DNA of 64,000 nucleotides from VRUE01 sp963844395 (lineage in GTDB: Bacteria; Actinomycetota; Thermoleophilia; Solirubrobacterales; 70-9): the NCBI GenBank assembly GCA_963844395.1, contig CAWJNX010000002.1:1364001-1428000 (forward strand), in the 5' to 3' direction. A program made the position numbers and the translations under genes. Shown here in pieces: positions 37,389-46,904 of this stretch. The notes below the pieces were generated by a model, which was not told the origin of the DNA, did no database searches, and worked only from the letters and a program-made list of their open reading frames with translations. The stretch's first letter is position 1. Each line of letters starts with the position of its first letter.

Positions 37389-38236
37389 GTAACAGAGCGG
37401 CGGCGCTGATTACCCACTCGCACGCGCCGTTCCCGACCGACGCCGTGCGGCTCGTCCTCGCGGCGGCGAGCGACGCCGGTTGGCGGGTGGTCGCCGACGC
37501 CGCGGAGGTCGCCAAGCACGGCGACGCTGCGGCGGGTATTGAGACGATCGATCCGTTGCCTCGCAAGGCCGATCTCTGCGTCGTACTCGGCGGCGACGGC
37601 TCGATCCTCCACGCCCTGCGCCACTTCGCCCACACCGGCGTGCCGGTCTTCGCGATCAACTTCGGCACCGTTGGCTTCCTGGCGGCGGTCGAGCGCGACG
37701 GCGCCAAAGAGGGGATTCGCCGCGCCTTCGACGGCGAAACCGAGGCGATCGATCTGCCCGGCCTCGAGGTCGAGGTGGGCGAGGAGACGCGACTGGCGCT
37801 CAACGACGTCGGTTTCATCCGTCGCCCCCACGACCGGGTCGCCGAGCTGAGCTACAAGATCGCTGGCGAGGAGGTCGGCCGCGTCCGCTGCGACGGCCTC
37901 GTCGCCGCGACCCCGGTCGGCTCCACCGGATACAACCTCGCCAACCAGGGGCCGATCCTCGCCTGGGGGGTCGAGGGCTACGTGGTCAGCTACATCGCGC
38001 CGCACTCACTCACCGCCCGCGCCCTCGTCGTCGCCCCGGGGGACGTCCTCCACGTCGGCAACGCCACCGGGCGCGAGCCAGTCGACGTCGCGGTGGACGG
38101 CGAGCCGGTGGGAACGCTGGCCTCCGGCGCCGAGCTGGAGGTCAGGTTCATCGAAAAGGCGGGGTGCCTAGCTCAGCTACCGGGAACCAGCTTCTACCAC
38201 CGAATTCGGGAGAAGTTCGGCCACCTAGCCGTCTGA
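37385..38236 (+). CDS. nadK: NAD kinase
   Basis: A 283-residue kinase making NADP from NAD with ATP or polyphosphate. LCVVLGGDGSILHALRHFAH holds the GGDG motif. FAINFGTVGFLAAVE, LALNDVGFIRRPHDRVAELS, CDGLVAATPVGSTGYNLANQ and APHSLTARALVVAPGD are family motifs. Start is GTG at 37385 overlapping the tlyA stop. nadK followed by recN is the standard actinobacterial arrangement. Confidence 0.96.
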   Translation: MSNRAAALITHSHAPFPTDAVRLVLAAASDAGWRVVADAAEVAKHGDAAAGIETIDPLPRKADLCVVLGGDGSILHALRHFAHTGVPVFAINFGTVGFLAAVERDGAKEGIRRAFDGETEAIDLPGLEVEVGEETRLALNDVGFIRRPHDRVAELSYKIAGEEVGRVRCDGLVAATPVGSTGYNLANQGPILAWGVEGYVVSYIAPHSLTARALVVAPGDVLHVGNATGREPVDVAVDGEPVGTLASGAELEVRFIEKAGCLAQLPGTSFYHRIREKFGHLAV

Positions 38237-38269
38237 CTGTCGGTCCGCGGCTGTTGTTAAGAAGAGCGC

Positions 38270-39952
38270 ATGCTCCGCGAGCTACGCATCGAGAACCTGC
38301 TGCTGATCGAGCGTGCCGAACTGCGGCTGGGGGAGGGACTGAACGCGATCACCGGCGAGACCGGGGCCGGCAAGACCGTCCTGGCCCACTCACTCGACCT
38401 GCTGATGGGCGGCAAGGCGCGGTCGCAGATCGTCAGGCCCGGAGCCAATGAGGCCTGGGTCGAGGGTGTGTTCGACTTGCCGCCGGGGCTGCTAGATGAG
38501 CCGGAGATGGCCGAGGTCGCCGAGCGATTGCCAGTGGGCGCTGAGGAGATCGTCCTGGGGAGGCGCGTCTCAGCCTCGGGCCGGACGTCGGCCTTTGTCG
38601 CCGGTCGCGCCGCCACCGCTCCGGATCTGCGCCTGCTCGGTGGGCGGCTGCTCGCCTTCTACGGGCAGCATGAGCACCGCCGACTGACGATCGCCTCGGC
38701 GCAAGCCGACGTGCTCGACGGCTTCGCCGGGCCCGAGCACGTGGAGCTGTTGGGGCGCTACCGCGACGCGCACCGCCAGCGCGTGCGGCTGGCGGCCGAG
38801 CTGGCCGAGCTGCGTGAGCGCGACGGCTCGCGGGAGCGAGACCTCGACCTCTATCGCTACGAGCTAGCCGAGATCGAGGAGGTCGCGCCCGATGCCGCTG
38901 AGGAGGCGGAGCTGTCGGCCGAGCGGGAGCGGCTGCGGCACGCGGAGGGCCTGCGCGAGGCGGCCGCGGGCGCTCACGCGAACGCGGCCGGGGCCGACGA
39001 GGACGGCGGTGGCGCCGCCGGGGCGATTGCCCAGGCCGAGGCGCTGCTACAGGGCGTGGGAGGAGTCGACGCCGACCTCGACGCGATCGCCGAGCGGGTC
39101 GGCGCCCTCGCGCTCGAGCTGAGCGACGTCGCTGGCGAGCTGCGGAACTACGTGGACGGGATCGAGGCCGACCCCGGCCGGCTGGCAGCGGTCGAGGAGC
39201 GGCTCGAGGCAATCGAGCGGCTGAAGCGCAAGCACGGCGGTAGCGTCGAGTCGGTGCTCGCTCACGCAGAGCGTTGCCGGGCCGAGATCGAGCGGCTTGC
39301 GGGCGCCGAGGAGCGCGGGGCCGAGGCGGAGGCCGCCCTCGCCGAGGCGGAAGCCGCTCGCGTCACGCTGGGCAAGCGGCTGAGCAAGGGACGCGCCGCG
39401 GCGGCCGGGCCGCTGCAGGAGCGAGTCGCGGCCGAGCTGGAGCGGCTGGCGATGCCGGGGGCGAGCCTCGAGGTCGTCCTGGAGCCGAACCCGGACGGCT
39501 TCGGTCCGAGTGGTGCTGAGAGCGTCGAGCTGCGCCTTGCGCCCAACCCGGGGCTCGAGCCTGCCCCGCTGCGCGACGCCGCCTCGGGCGGAGAGCTATC
39601 GCGGGTGATGCTGGCGCTGAGCGGACTCGGCGTGGGGGCGGGCGCCGGCACCCTCGTCTTCGATGAGATCGACGCCGGGGTGGGAGGCAAGACCGCCCGC
39701 GCGGTGGGCGAGCGGCTGCGCGCGCTCGGCGAGGGCCGCCAGGTCGTCTGCATCACCCACTTGCCGCAGGTCGCCTCGTTCGCCACGACCCATTTCCGCC
39801 TTGAGAAGGACGTCGGCACCGCGACGGCGAGCGCGACGGTAGAGCGGCTCGACGGCGAGGGGGTCGTCGAGGAGATCCGCCGCATGCTCGGCGGCGAGAG
39901 CAGTGACGAGGCGGCGACCCGCCACGCCCGCGAGCTGCTCGCCGCCGCCTGA
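38270..39952 (+). CDS. recN: DNA repair protein RecN
   Basis: A 560-residue SMC-like ATPase for double-strand-break repair. The N-terminal head starts MLRELRIENLLLIERAELRL, with Walker A ITGETGAGKTVLAHSLDLL and FYGQHEHRRL. Long coiled-coil arms (about residues 160-400, Glu/Arg/Ala-rich) lead to SGGELSRVMLALSGL (signature) and VFDEIDAGVGGKTARAVGER (Walker B), then QVVCITHLPQVASFATTHFR. Length is normal. It is 33 nt after nadK, so probably co-transcribed. Confidence 0.96.
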   Translation: MLRELRIENLLLIERAELRLGEGLNAITGETGAGKTVLAHSLDLLMGGKARSQIVRPGANEAWVEGVFDLPPGLLDEPEMAEVAERLPVGAEEIVLGRRVSASGRTSAFVAGRAATAPDLRLLGGRLLAFYGQHEHRRLTIASAQADVLDGFAGPEHVELLGRYRDAHRQRVRLAAELAELRERDGSRERDLDLYRYELAEIEEVAPDAAEEAELSAERERLRHAEGLREAAAGAHANAAGADEDGGGAAGAIAQAEALLQGVGGVDADLDAIAERVGALALELSDVAGELRNYVDGIEADPGRLAAVEERLEAIERLKRKHGGSVESVLAHAERCRAEIERLAGAEERGAEAEAALAEAEAARVTLGKRLSKGRAAAAGPLQERVAAELERLAMPGASLEVVLEPNPDGFGPSGAESVELRLAPNPGLEPAPLRDAASGGELSRVMLALSGLGVGAGAGTLVFDEIDAGVGGKTARAVGERLRALGEGRQVVCITHLPQVASFATTHFRLEKDVGTATASATVERLDGEGVVEEIRRMLGGESSDEAATRHARELLAAA

Positions 39953-40041
39953 GCGCACCGGCCGCACGTTTCCTCCCTCACACGTGCTCGACGTATGCGG
40001 TGGCCGTGGACGCCTGGCCTCCAGTCGCCTAACCTGCTCCC

Positions 40042-41229
40042 GTGGCTACCGCCAGCTACCGTCGCCTCCCTGCGCTGCTGTCGCGTCGCAACGGAGCATC
40101 CGTCGGGGCGGGGGTCACCGGCACCGCCCGGCTCGGCCGGCGAACCAAGGAGCTGGTCAAGCGCCTCGACCCTGGCGACGTCGCGGTCGTCGATCACCGC
40201 AACATCGACCGGATCGCCGCGGAGGAGCTGATCGGCACGGGGGTGCAGGCCGTGATCAACGCCTCCGAGTCGACCGACGGTCGCTACCCAAACGCCGGGC
40301 CGCTGCTGCTCGCCCGCGCCGGTGTCCTGCTGGTCGACGTCGCAGATGCGGATCCGTTCGAGCGGCTCGACGATGGCCAGACGGTCACGGTCGCCGACGG
40401 CGTCGTCAGCGTTGGCGAGCGGCCGGTCCTGCGTGGCGACGCACTCGACGTCGAGGAGCTGGAACGGCGCTTCGAGCTGCAGCGGGCGCGGGTCAACGAG
40501 GCGCTCGCCGCTTTCGCGGAGAACACGGTCGCCCACGTCCGCCAGGAGGCCGACCTGCTGGTCGGCGGCATTGAGTTCCCGCCGACCCGGACCTCGTTCC
40601 GCGACAGGCACGTGCTGATCGTCGTCCGCGGTGATCGCCATCGCCGCGACCTGAAGGCGCTCCGCGCCTACATCCGCGATGTGCGGCCGATCGTCGTCGC
40701 GGTAGATGGCGGTGCTGACGGGGCGCTGGAGGCGGGGCTCACCCCCGACCTGATCCTCGGCGACATGGACTCTGCCGGCGACGCCGCCCTGCGCTGCGGC
40801 GCGGAGCTGATCGTCCACGCTTATCCGGACGGGCGGGCGCCGGGACGCGACCGCCTGCTGAAAATGGGGCTCGAGCACACCCTCGTCCCCGCCGCCGGCA
40901 CCAGCGAGGACGTGGCGATGCTGATGGCCTACGAGAAGGGGGCGGACCTGATCGTCAGCGTCGGGGCTCACTTCAACCTGATCGAGTTCCTCGACCGCAA
41001 GCGCGCCGGCATGTCTTCGACCTTCCTCACCCGGCTGCGGATCGGCGAGAAGCTGGTCGACGCCAAGGGGGTGAGCCGTCTCTATAACCCCGGCTCGGGA
41101 ATGGGGCCGGTGGCCCCCTTTCTCGCCGCCTTCGCGATCCTGCTGGCGATCCTCGTGATCGCCTCGCCGGCGCTCGGCGACCTGGTCGACCTTTTCTGGC
41201 TGAAGGTGAAGATCTGGCTCGGCCTGTAG
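40042..41229 (+). CDS. steA: SteA-like septum protein (thiamine pyrophosphokinase-like fold)
   Basis: A 395-residue homologue of the SteA/Rv1697 family. An N-terminal domain has RLGRRTKELVKRLDPGDVAV and DHRNIDRIAAEELIGTGVQA. The central thiamin-pyrophosphokinase-like part reads VVAVDGGADGALEAGLTPDL and ILGDMDSAGDAALRCGAELI. A C-terminal membrane helix follows (VAPFLAAFAILLAILVIASP). In Corynebacterium SteA pairs with SteB at the septum and affects cell-wall integrity. The adjacent steB-like gene supports the assignment. GTG start at 40042; its TAG touches a perfect hairpin. Confidence 0.88.
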   Translation: MATASYRRLPALLSRRNGASVGAGVTGTARLGRRTKELVKRLDPGDVAVVDHRNIDRIAAEELIGTGVQAVINASESTDGRYPNAGPLLLARAGVLLVDVADADPFERLDDGQTVTVADGVVSVGERPVLRGDALDVEELERRFELQRARVNEALAAFAENTVAHVRQEADLLVGGIEFPPTRTSFRDRHVLIVVRGDRHRRDLKALRAYIRDVRPIVVAVDGGADGALEAGLTPDLILGDMDSAGDAALRCGAELIVHAYPDGRAPGRDRLLKMGLEHTLVPAAGTSEDVAMLMAYEKGADLIVSVGAHFNLIEFLDRKRAGMSSTFLTRLRIGEKLVDAKGVSRLYNPGSGMGPVAPFLAAFAILLAILVIASPALGDLVDLFWLKVKIWLGL

Positions 41230-41277
41230 ACGTGCCGGTGATTGGGGTCGCATACCGTCGTCAATCACCGGCACGTC
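41229..41277. repeat. Perfect 16-bp inverted repeat between steA and steB
   Basis: Arms 41229-41244 and 41262-41277 are exact reverse complements, starting GACGTGCCGG, with a 17-nt loop. It begins at the last base of the steA stop codon. No T-run follows on either side, so simple intrinsic termination is not favoured. The outer 9 bp (GACGTGCCG/CGGCACGTC) are shared with the hairpin at 47888-47937. Confidence 0.85.
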
Positions 41278-41304
41278 CGGCGGCCCAATAGCCTTCCCCC
41301 GCTG

Positions 41305-42174
41305 ATGGGTTACAGCGCTCGCTACCACGCGACCTCGCTGATCGCGATCTTCCTCGCGCTGGCGATCGGGATCGTGATCGGCGCCGCGCTGGGCGGCGAC
41401 ACGATCGAGGACACGCGCCGCGACCTGGAGCGGAGCCTCACCGGCAACCTCGAGGACGCCCGCGAGCGGGCCGACGACCTGAGCAGCGAGCTGGCCCGCG
41501 CCAATGAGTTCAGCAGCCGCGTGTACCCGGTGCTCGTCGGCGGTCGGCTGCGGGGCGAGCGGATCGGTGTCGTTGCGCTGGGGGAGCTTCCCGGCGAGGT
41601 CACCGACTCGATCGAGGAGGCCCTGGCCCCGGCCGGGGGGCGACTCGTCGGGGTGGGCGTGGTGCGCGAGCCGGTCGACCTCCAGGCCCTCAGCGACGAA
41701 CTCACCAAGACCCGCTTTGCCGAGATCGCCGAGGACCCGGACGCCCAGAGCGCGTTCGCGGTCGGGGTCGGCCGGCAGCTGGTGGTGGGCGGGACGCTGC
41801 TGGAGCGGGTGCGCAGCCGTCTTTTCTCGCGCGCCAGCGGCAACTTCGGAGGGCTCGACGCGGTGATCATCGTCCGCCAGCAGCCCGAGGACATGGGGCC
41901 GCTCCAGCGCGCCGCGGCCGGGCGATTGGAGTCGGGGCTGGTCGAGGGGATTACGGCGACGCGGGCACCCGCGGTCGGGGTGGAGAGCTCCGACGCCGAG
42001 CGGTCCTCCGTCTCCTTCTTCCAGGGCAGCGACCTTTCCAGCGTGGACTCGGTGGATCTGGTCGCCGGGCGGCTGGCGACCGTCTTGGCGCTGCTCGGCG
42101 CCGAGGGCAGCTTCGGTGTCAAGGGCAGCGCCGACCGCCTGCTGCCGGACCTGCTGGCGCCGCGGCAGCCGTGA
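41305..42174 (+). CDS. SteB/MctB-family membrane-anchored protein
   Basis: About 289 residues from ATG at 41305 (MGYSARYHATSLIAIFLALA). One N-terminal membrane helix is followed by a coiled coil (DTRRDLERSLTGNLEDARER) and an extracytoplasmic alpha/beta domain (GERIGVVALGELPGEVTDSI, GGLDAVIIVRQQPEDMGPLQ). This is the family of M. tuberculosis Rv1698/MctB, described as a copper-related channel protein, and of SteB, the partner of SteA. Position directly after steA and close to pyrG matches that locus. GTGA overlap with the next gene suggests coupling. Confidence 0.8.
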   Translation: MGYSARYHATSLIAIFLALAIGIVIGAALGGDTIEDTRRDLERSLTGNLEDARERADDLSSELARANEFSSRVYPVLVGGRLRGERIGVVALGELPGEVTDSIEEALAPAGGRLVGVGVVREPVDLQALSDELTKTRFAEIAEDPDAQSAFAVGVGRQLVVGGTLLERVRSRLFSRASGNFGGLDAVIIVRQQPEDMGPLQRAAAGRLESGLVEGITATRAPAVGVESSDAERSSVSFFQGSDLSSVDSVDLVAGRLATVLALLGAEGSFGVKGSADRLLPDLLAPRQP

Positions 42175-43007
42175 CCTGGGTCGGCTTCCCGGTCGCGGTG
42201 GCGGTGGCGCTACTGGTCGTCCCCGCCGGCGTGCGGGGCCTGCGCGACGCCGGTCTGGTGCGTGAGAACTACCGCGGCGCGCTGCTCGCCTTCCCGCTCG
42301 GCGCGATCCTGGCGACCGCGGGTCTGGTCGCGCTCGCCCCGCTCGCCTTCCTCGACGACCGCGGCGATCTCGACCTGCTCGATCCCGAGCTGCGCCGCTG
42401 GATCGCCTACCTGCTCGGCGTCGCCTTTCTCGGCTTCCTCGACGACTCGCTCGGCCGCGGAGAGGCGGCCGGGACGCCGCGCGGCTGGCGCGGCCACGCC
42501 CGGGCGCTGCGCGAAGGGCGGCTTTCGACCGGGGCGATTAAGGCGATCGGGGCGCTCGCACTCGCCGCCTACGTCGTCTCCGGCCGCGGCCTCGAGTCGT
42601 GGCGCTACCTGGCCGACGTGGCACTGCTGATCCTCGCCACCAACGCCTTCAACCTGCTCGACCTGCGGCCGGGGAGGGCGGAGAAGGGCCTGGCGCTGCT
42701 CGGCGTCGGCCTCTGCCTCGGCGCCTGGACGCTGGCGCCGCTGGAGCTGCTGGGGATCTTCGCCGGGCCGGTCCTGGTCGGCGCCTGGTTCACGCTGCGT
42801 GAGCAGGCGATGCTGGGCGACACCGGGGCGAACCTGGTCGGCGCGATCGGCGGGGTCTGGCTGCTGACGACGCTCGGCGGGAACGGGCGGCTGGTCGCAC
42901 TTGCCGCGGTGGTGGCCCTGACTTTTTACGGCGAGTTGCGCTCTATCTCCAAGGCGGTCGAGTCGGTTCCGCCACTGCGCTGGTTAGACTCGCTCGGCAG
43001 AGCATGA
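42171..43007 (+). CDS. MraY/WecA-like membrane glycosyl-phosphotransferase family protein
   Basis: A 278-residue polytopic membrane protein with about eight helices. The motifs FLGFLDDSLGRG (Asp pair), TNAFNLLDLRPGRAEKG and REQAMLGDTGANLVGAIGG match the prenyl-phosphate N-acetylhexosamine-1-phosphate transferase family, which loads a sugar phosphate onto undecaprenyl- or decaprenyl-phosphate. It is shorter than MraY (about 350) and seems to lack the first helices, so activity is not certain. Position between steB and pyrG suggests a role in the envelope together with SteA/SteB. GTG start at 42171. Confidence 0.7.
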   Translation: MTWVGFPVAVAVALLVVPAGVRGLRDAGLVRENYRGALLAFPLGAILATAGLVALAPLAFLDDRGDLDLLDPELRRWIAYLLGVAFLGFLDDSLGRGEAAGTPRGWRGHARALREGRLSTGAIKAIGALALAAYVVSGRGLESWRYLADVALLILATNAFNLLDLRPGRAEKGLALLGVGLCLGAWTLAPLELLGIFAGPVLVGAWFTLREQAMLGDTGANLVGAIGGVWLLTTLGGNGRLVALAAVVALTFYGELRSISKAVESVPPLRWLDSLGRA

Positions 43008-44689
43008 GTCGGGCCAAACCAGGAGACACTCGCTTCATCTTCGTCAGCGGCGGGGTGGTTTCGGCCCTCGGCAAGGGCATCACCGCCGCCTCGATCGGCC
43101 GCCTTCTCGTCTCCCGCGGCTACCGGGTTCAGCTGCAGAAGTTCGACCCCTACATCAACGTCAACCCGGGGACGATGAGCCCCTTCCAGCACGGCGAGGT
43201 CTTCGTCACCGAGGACGGGTCCGAGACCGACCTCGACCTAGGCCACTACGAGCGCTTCACCGACGAGAACGCGACGCGGGCGTCAAACGTCACCGCCGGT
43301 GCCGTCTACAACTCGGTAATCAACCGTGAGCGCCGCGGCGACTACCTCGGCGCCACCGTACAGGTGATCCCCCACATCACCGACGAGATCAAGAACCGGA
43401 TCTTGATCGTCGCCGAGTCACAGTCTGTGGACTTCGTGATCACCGAGATCGGCGGCACGGTTGGCGACATCGAGTCGCTGCCCTTCCTTGAGTCGATCCG
43501 CCAGCTCTACACCGACCTGGGGCCGAAGCGGGCCATGTTCGTCCACCTGACCCTGGTCCCGTACGTGGGACACGCCGGAGAACTGAAGACGAAGCCGACC
43601 CAGCACTCGGTCAACGAGCTGCGCCGGATCGGAATCCAGCCGCATGCGCTGGTCTGCCGCTCCGAGGGACGGCTCGACCGCGAGATCCGCGAGAAGATCG
43701 CCCTCTTCGCCAGCCTTCCCGTCAACGCGGTGATCTCCGCCCACGACGTCGACAACATCTACAAGGTGCCGCTCGTCTTTCGCGCCGAGGGCGTCAACGA
43801 TCTGGTGCTCGATCACTTTGGCATGGAGGCGCCCTCGCCCGACCTGGCCGAGTGGGAGGAGATGGTGCGCCGCGCCGACGCGGCCGAGGGCAAGGTCCGG
43901 ATTGCGGTGGTCGGCAAGTACGTACAGCTGGCCGATGCCTACAAGTCGGTGATCGAGGCGCTCGAGCACGGCGGCTTCCACCACGGCGTCGAAGTCGAGG
44001 TCGAGCTGGTTGACTCCGAGGACTTCGAGCCCGAGCGGCTCGAGGGCGTCAACGGCATCTTGATCCCCGGCGGCTTCGGCGAACGCGGCATCGAGGGCAA
44101 GGTGGCGGCGGCGCGGATCGCCCGCGAACGCTCGATCCCCTACCTCGGCATCTGCCTCGGCATGCAGATCGCAGTGGTCGAGTTCGCCCGCTCCGTGGCG
44201 GGCATGGAGGGCGCCAACTCGGCCGAGTTCGATCCCGAGACCCCCTTCCCGGTGGTCAACCTGCTGCCCGAGCAGAAGGAGGTCTCCGAGATGGGCGGCA
44301 CGATGCGGCTCGGCGCCGACCCGGTGAAACTGCACGAGGGCACGCGGGCCCGCGAGATCTTCGGCGAGGCCGTTATCTACAAGCGCCACCGCCATCGCTA
44401 CGAGGTGAATATCCAGCTGCGCCGGCGGCTCGAAGACGAGGGTTTGGTCTGCGGTGGCACCTCACCGGACGAGCGCCTGGTCGAGATGATCGAGCTGCCC
44501 GACCACCCCTTCTTCGTCGCCTCCCAGTTCCACCCCGAGTTCAACTCGCGTCCCAACCGGCCCGAGCCGCTCTTCCGCGAGTTCGTCGGCGCCGCGGCGC
44601 GTCAAGCGGGCGAGCGTCCGGCCGAAGGCGGCGAGCTGCCCGAGGTCGAGGCGAGCGAGCGCAGCGCCGGCGTCCGCCAGTCCGGCTGA
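43004..44689 (+). CDS. pyrG: CTP synthase
   Basis: A 561-residue glutamine-dependent CTP synthetase. The synthetase domain begins RFIFVSGGVVSALGKGITAA and contains SPFQHGEVFVTEDGSETDLD, GTVGDIESLPFLESIRQL and HDVDNIYKVPLVF. The class I amidotransferase has IPGGFGERGIEGK, IPYLGICLGMQIAVVEFARS with the nucleophile Cys, and FVASQFHPEFNSRP with the His. Start ATG overlaps the previous stop by 4 nt. Its place after steA/steB is the conserved actinobacterial order. Confidence 0.98.
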   Translation: MSRAKPGDTRFIFVSGGVVSALGKGITAASIGRLLVSRGYRVQLQKFDPYINVNPGTMSPFQHGEVFVTEDGSETDLDLGHYERFTDENATRASNVTAGAVYNSVINRERRGDYLGATVQVIPHITDEIKNRILIVAESQSVDFVITEIGGTVGDIESLPFLESIRQLYTDLGPKRAMFVHLTLVPYVGHAGELKTKPTQHSVNELRRIGIQPHALVCRSEGRLDREIREKIALFASLPVNAVISAHDVDNIYKVPLVFRAEGVNDLVLDHFGMEAPSPDLAEWEEMVRRADAAEGKVRIAVVGKYVQLADAYKSVIEALEHGGFHHGVEVEVELVDSEDFEPERLEGVNGILIPGGFGERGIEGKVAAARIARERSIPYLGICLGMQIAVVEFARSVAGMEGANSAEFDPETPFPVVNLLPEQKEVSEMGGTMRLGADPVKLHEGTRAREIFGEAVIYKRHRHRYEVNIQLRRRLEDEGLVCGGTSPDERLVEMIELPDHPFFVASQFHPEFNSRPNRPEPLFREFVGAAARQAGERPAEGGELPEVEASERSAGVRQSG

Positions 44690-44726
44690 CGACCGCGGCT
44701 TCGGTACCGCTCTAGCCTGTTCAGCC

Positions 44727-45836
44727 GTGGAGCGCCTCCATGAGACTTTTGTCCGGCTCTGCGAGATCCGCAGCCCGACCGGTGAGGAGCGTGAGGTCGC
44801 CGACACGATCCTTGCCGAACTGCGGGCGTTAGGACTTGAGGTCGGCGAGGACGACGCGGCGGGACCGGCCCAGGCCGGGGCCGGCAACATCCTCGCCCGG
44901 TTGCCCGGCGAGTCGGACCGCTGGACGATGTTCTGCGCCCACATCGACACCGTCCCGCACCAAGGCCAGGTGGAGGTGGTCAACGATGAAGGCGTCTTCC
45001 GCAGCCGCGGCGAGACGATCCTCGGCGCCGACAACAAGGCCGCGATCGCAGTCTTCCTCGAGCTGGTCGCCCGCCACACCGACCGGCCGCCGCCGGTCGG
45101 GATCGAGTTGCTGCTGACGGTCGCCGAGGAGCAGGGCCTGCGCGGCGCAAAGGCGTTCGACCCGAGTGTCCTGCGCTCCGAGTGCGGCTTCGTGCTCGAC
45201 CACGCCAGCGCGGTCGGCGAGGTGATCGTCGCCTCTCCCACCCAGCAACAGATCGTCGCCGACTTCGCCGGGGTCGAAGCGCACGCCGGAATTCGGCCCG
45301 AGGACGGCAACAACGCGATCGCCGCCGCCGCAGCCGCGGTGGCGCGGATGGAGCTGGGCCGGCTCGACGAGGAGACGACCGCCAACGTCGGCACGATCCT
45401 CGGCGGCACCTCGGGCAACGTTGTGCCGGGCCACTGCCGGATCCTCGCCGAGGCTCGCAGCCTCGATACCGACCGGGCCGCAGCCGTGGCCGGCGAGCTG
45501 ACCGAGGCATGCGCTTGGGGTGCCAGCGAGCACGGCTGTGACGTCGACGTGCGAGTTGAGGAGCTGTTTCGCGGCTATGAGGTGGAGCCGGCTTCGGCAT
45601 CGCTGGCGCTTGCCGAGGCCGGCCTGCGCCGCGCCGGCTTCGAGCCGCGCCGCACCGCCACCGGCGGTGGCAGCGACGCCAACGCGCTGATTGCCCGCGG
45701 CTTCGACTGCGTCCTGCTTGCCAACGGCACCGAGGCGAACCACACCCCGCAGGAGAGCGTCTCCGCGCGCAGCCTCAACGCGATGCTCGAGGTGTGCGAG
45801 GCGATCGTCGCGGAGGCCGGCGCGGCGGCGGGATGA
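44727..45836 (+). CDS. M20 family metallopeptidase (peptidase T-like)
   Basis: A 369-residue dizinc aminopeptidase. WTMFCAHIDTVPHQGQVEVV supplies the first His/Asp, ILGADNKAAIAVFLELVARH the bridging Asp, LLLTVAEEQGLRGAKAFDPS the Glu pair, CGFVLDHASAVGEV an acidic ligand, and the C-terminal TEANHTPQESVSARSLNAML the last His. The dimerisation domain lies at about residues 175-290. It resembles PepT-like tripeptidases (M20B); the exact substrate is unknown. GTG start at 44727, overlapping the next gene as ATGA. Confidence 0.88.
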   Translation: MERLHETFVRLCEIRSPTGEEREVADTILAELRALGLEVGEDDAAGPAQAGAGNILARLPGESDRWTMFCAHIDTVPHQGQVEVVNDEGVFRSRGETILGADNKAAIAVFLELVARHTDRPPPVGIELLLTVAEEQGLRGAKAFDPSVLRSECGFVLDHASAVGEVIVASPTQQQIVADFAGVEAHAGIRPEDGNNAIAAAAAAVARMELGRLDEETTANVGTILGGTSGNVVPGHCRILAEARSLDTDRAAAVAGELTEACAWGASEHGCDVDVRVEELFRGYEVEPASASLALAEAGLRRAGFEPRRTATGGGSDANALIARGFDCVLLANGTEANHTPQESVSARSLNAMLEVCEAIVAEAGAAAG

Positions 45837-46879
45837 GCGGGCGCCTCAAGCTGCGTCGCGGTGTCGTTGTTTCGGCGGACCCACTGACGGTCGAGGTCGA
45901 TGGCGAGCGGCGCGCCGCCTGGGCTGACACGGCGCTGCTGGGCGAGATGCGCGAGGGCGACGAGGTCGTCGTCAACGTCGCGGCGCTCGACCTCGACCTC
46001 GGCTCCGGCGGCTTCGATGTCGTCCACGTCAACCTGACCCGAGGCCTGGAGGGAGCGGGCGGCGAGGGCGAGCACGTGATGAAGCTCAACTACACGTCGC
46101 TCCAGCACCCGATTGAGCCGGTCGAGCGACCGCTCACCACTTCCCGTGGCAAAGACGGAAGAGGAACCGCCGAAGGGGCAAGGACGCCGGTACCGGTTGT
46201 GGTCCTGCCCCTGCATGGGCATCTGGCGCCCGCGGTTTGGGCGGCAACGCGGGCGCTGCCGAGTGCGAGGGTCGGCTACGTCCAGGCCGGAGGCGGCGCT
46301 CTGCCCGGATCTTTGTCGCGCGACGTGGCGGAGTTGCGCGAGCGCGACCTTCTCTGCGGCCACGTCACCGCCGCGCCCGCATATGGGGGTGAGCACGAGG
46401 CGCTCTCGGTCGCCGGGGCACTCGACGCCGCCGCCCACTCACTCGAGTGGGACGTCGCGATCGTCGGGCCGGGCCCTGGGATTATCGGCTCCGAGACGCA
46501 ACTCGGCCACGGCGGGATCGCGGCGCTAGACGCTGCCCACGCATCGCTCGCCCTCGGACTGCCGACCATGCTCTCGCCACGTCTCTCGTCCGCCGACCCC
46601 CGCGAGCGCCACCGGAACGTCAGCCACCACACGCTGACGGTGCTGGGCATGCTCCTCGCCCCAGTTGCGATCGCGGTGCCGTCGGGCAACCCGGTCGTCA
46701 CCGCGAAGCTCGCCACCGCAGCGGCCTGGCGCCACAGACTGCGGGAAGCGCCGGCTGATTTGGACGGCTACGCGGCGTCCGGCCTCCCCGCCAAGACGAT
46801 GGGACGCACCTTGGAGGAGGATCCGCTCTTCTTCGCGGCTCCGCTCGCCGCGGGCGCCGCCTTGCGCGGCAAGGGATGA
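45833..46879 (+). CDS. DUF3866 family protein
   Basis: A 348-residue protein of unknown function found widely in actinobacteria. Residues 1-105 form a beta-rich N-domain (LKLRRGVVVSADPLTVEVDG, LGEMREGDEVVVNVAALDLD, LNYTSLQHPIEPVE). The C-terminal domain has VVVLPLHGHLAPAVWAATRA, VGYVQAGGGALPGSLSRDVA, WDVAIVGPGPGIIGSETQLG and HHTLTVLGMLLAPVAIAVPS, resembling a Rossmann-like fold. ATG at 45833 overlaps the M20 stop. It sits between pyrG and xerD, as its homologues often do. Confidence 0.8.
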   Translation: MSGRLKLRRGVVVSADPLTVEVDGERRAAWADTALLGEMREGDEVVVNVAALDLDLGSGGFDVVHVNLTRGLEGAGGEGEHVMKLNYTSLQHPIEPVERPLTTSRGKDGRGTAEGARTPVPVVVLPLHGHLAPAVWAATRALPSARVGYVQAGGGALPGSLSRDVAELRERDLLCGHVTAAPAYGGEHEALSVAGALDAAAHSLEWDVAIVGPGPGIIGSETQLGHGGIAALDAAHASLALGLPTMLSPRLSSADPRERHRNVSHHTLTVLGMLLAPVAIAVPSGNPVVTAKLATAAAWRHRLREAPADLDGYAASGLPAKTMGRTLEEDPLFFAAPLAAGAALRGKG

Positions 46880-46904
46880 CAGCCGGGCGGAAGAACCTGG
46901 CGGC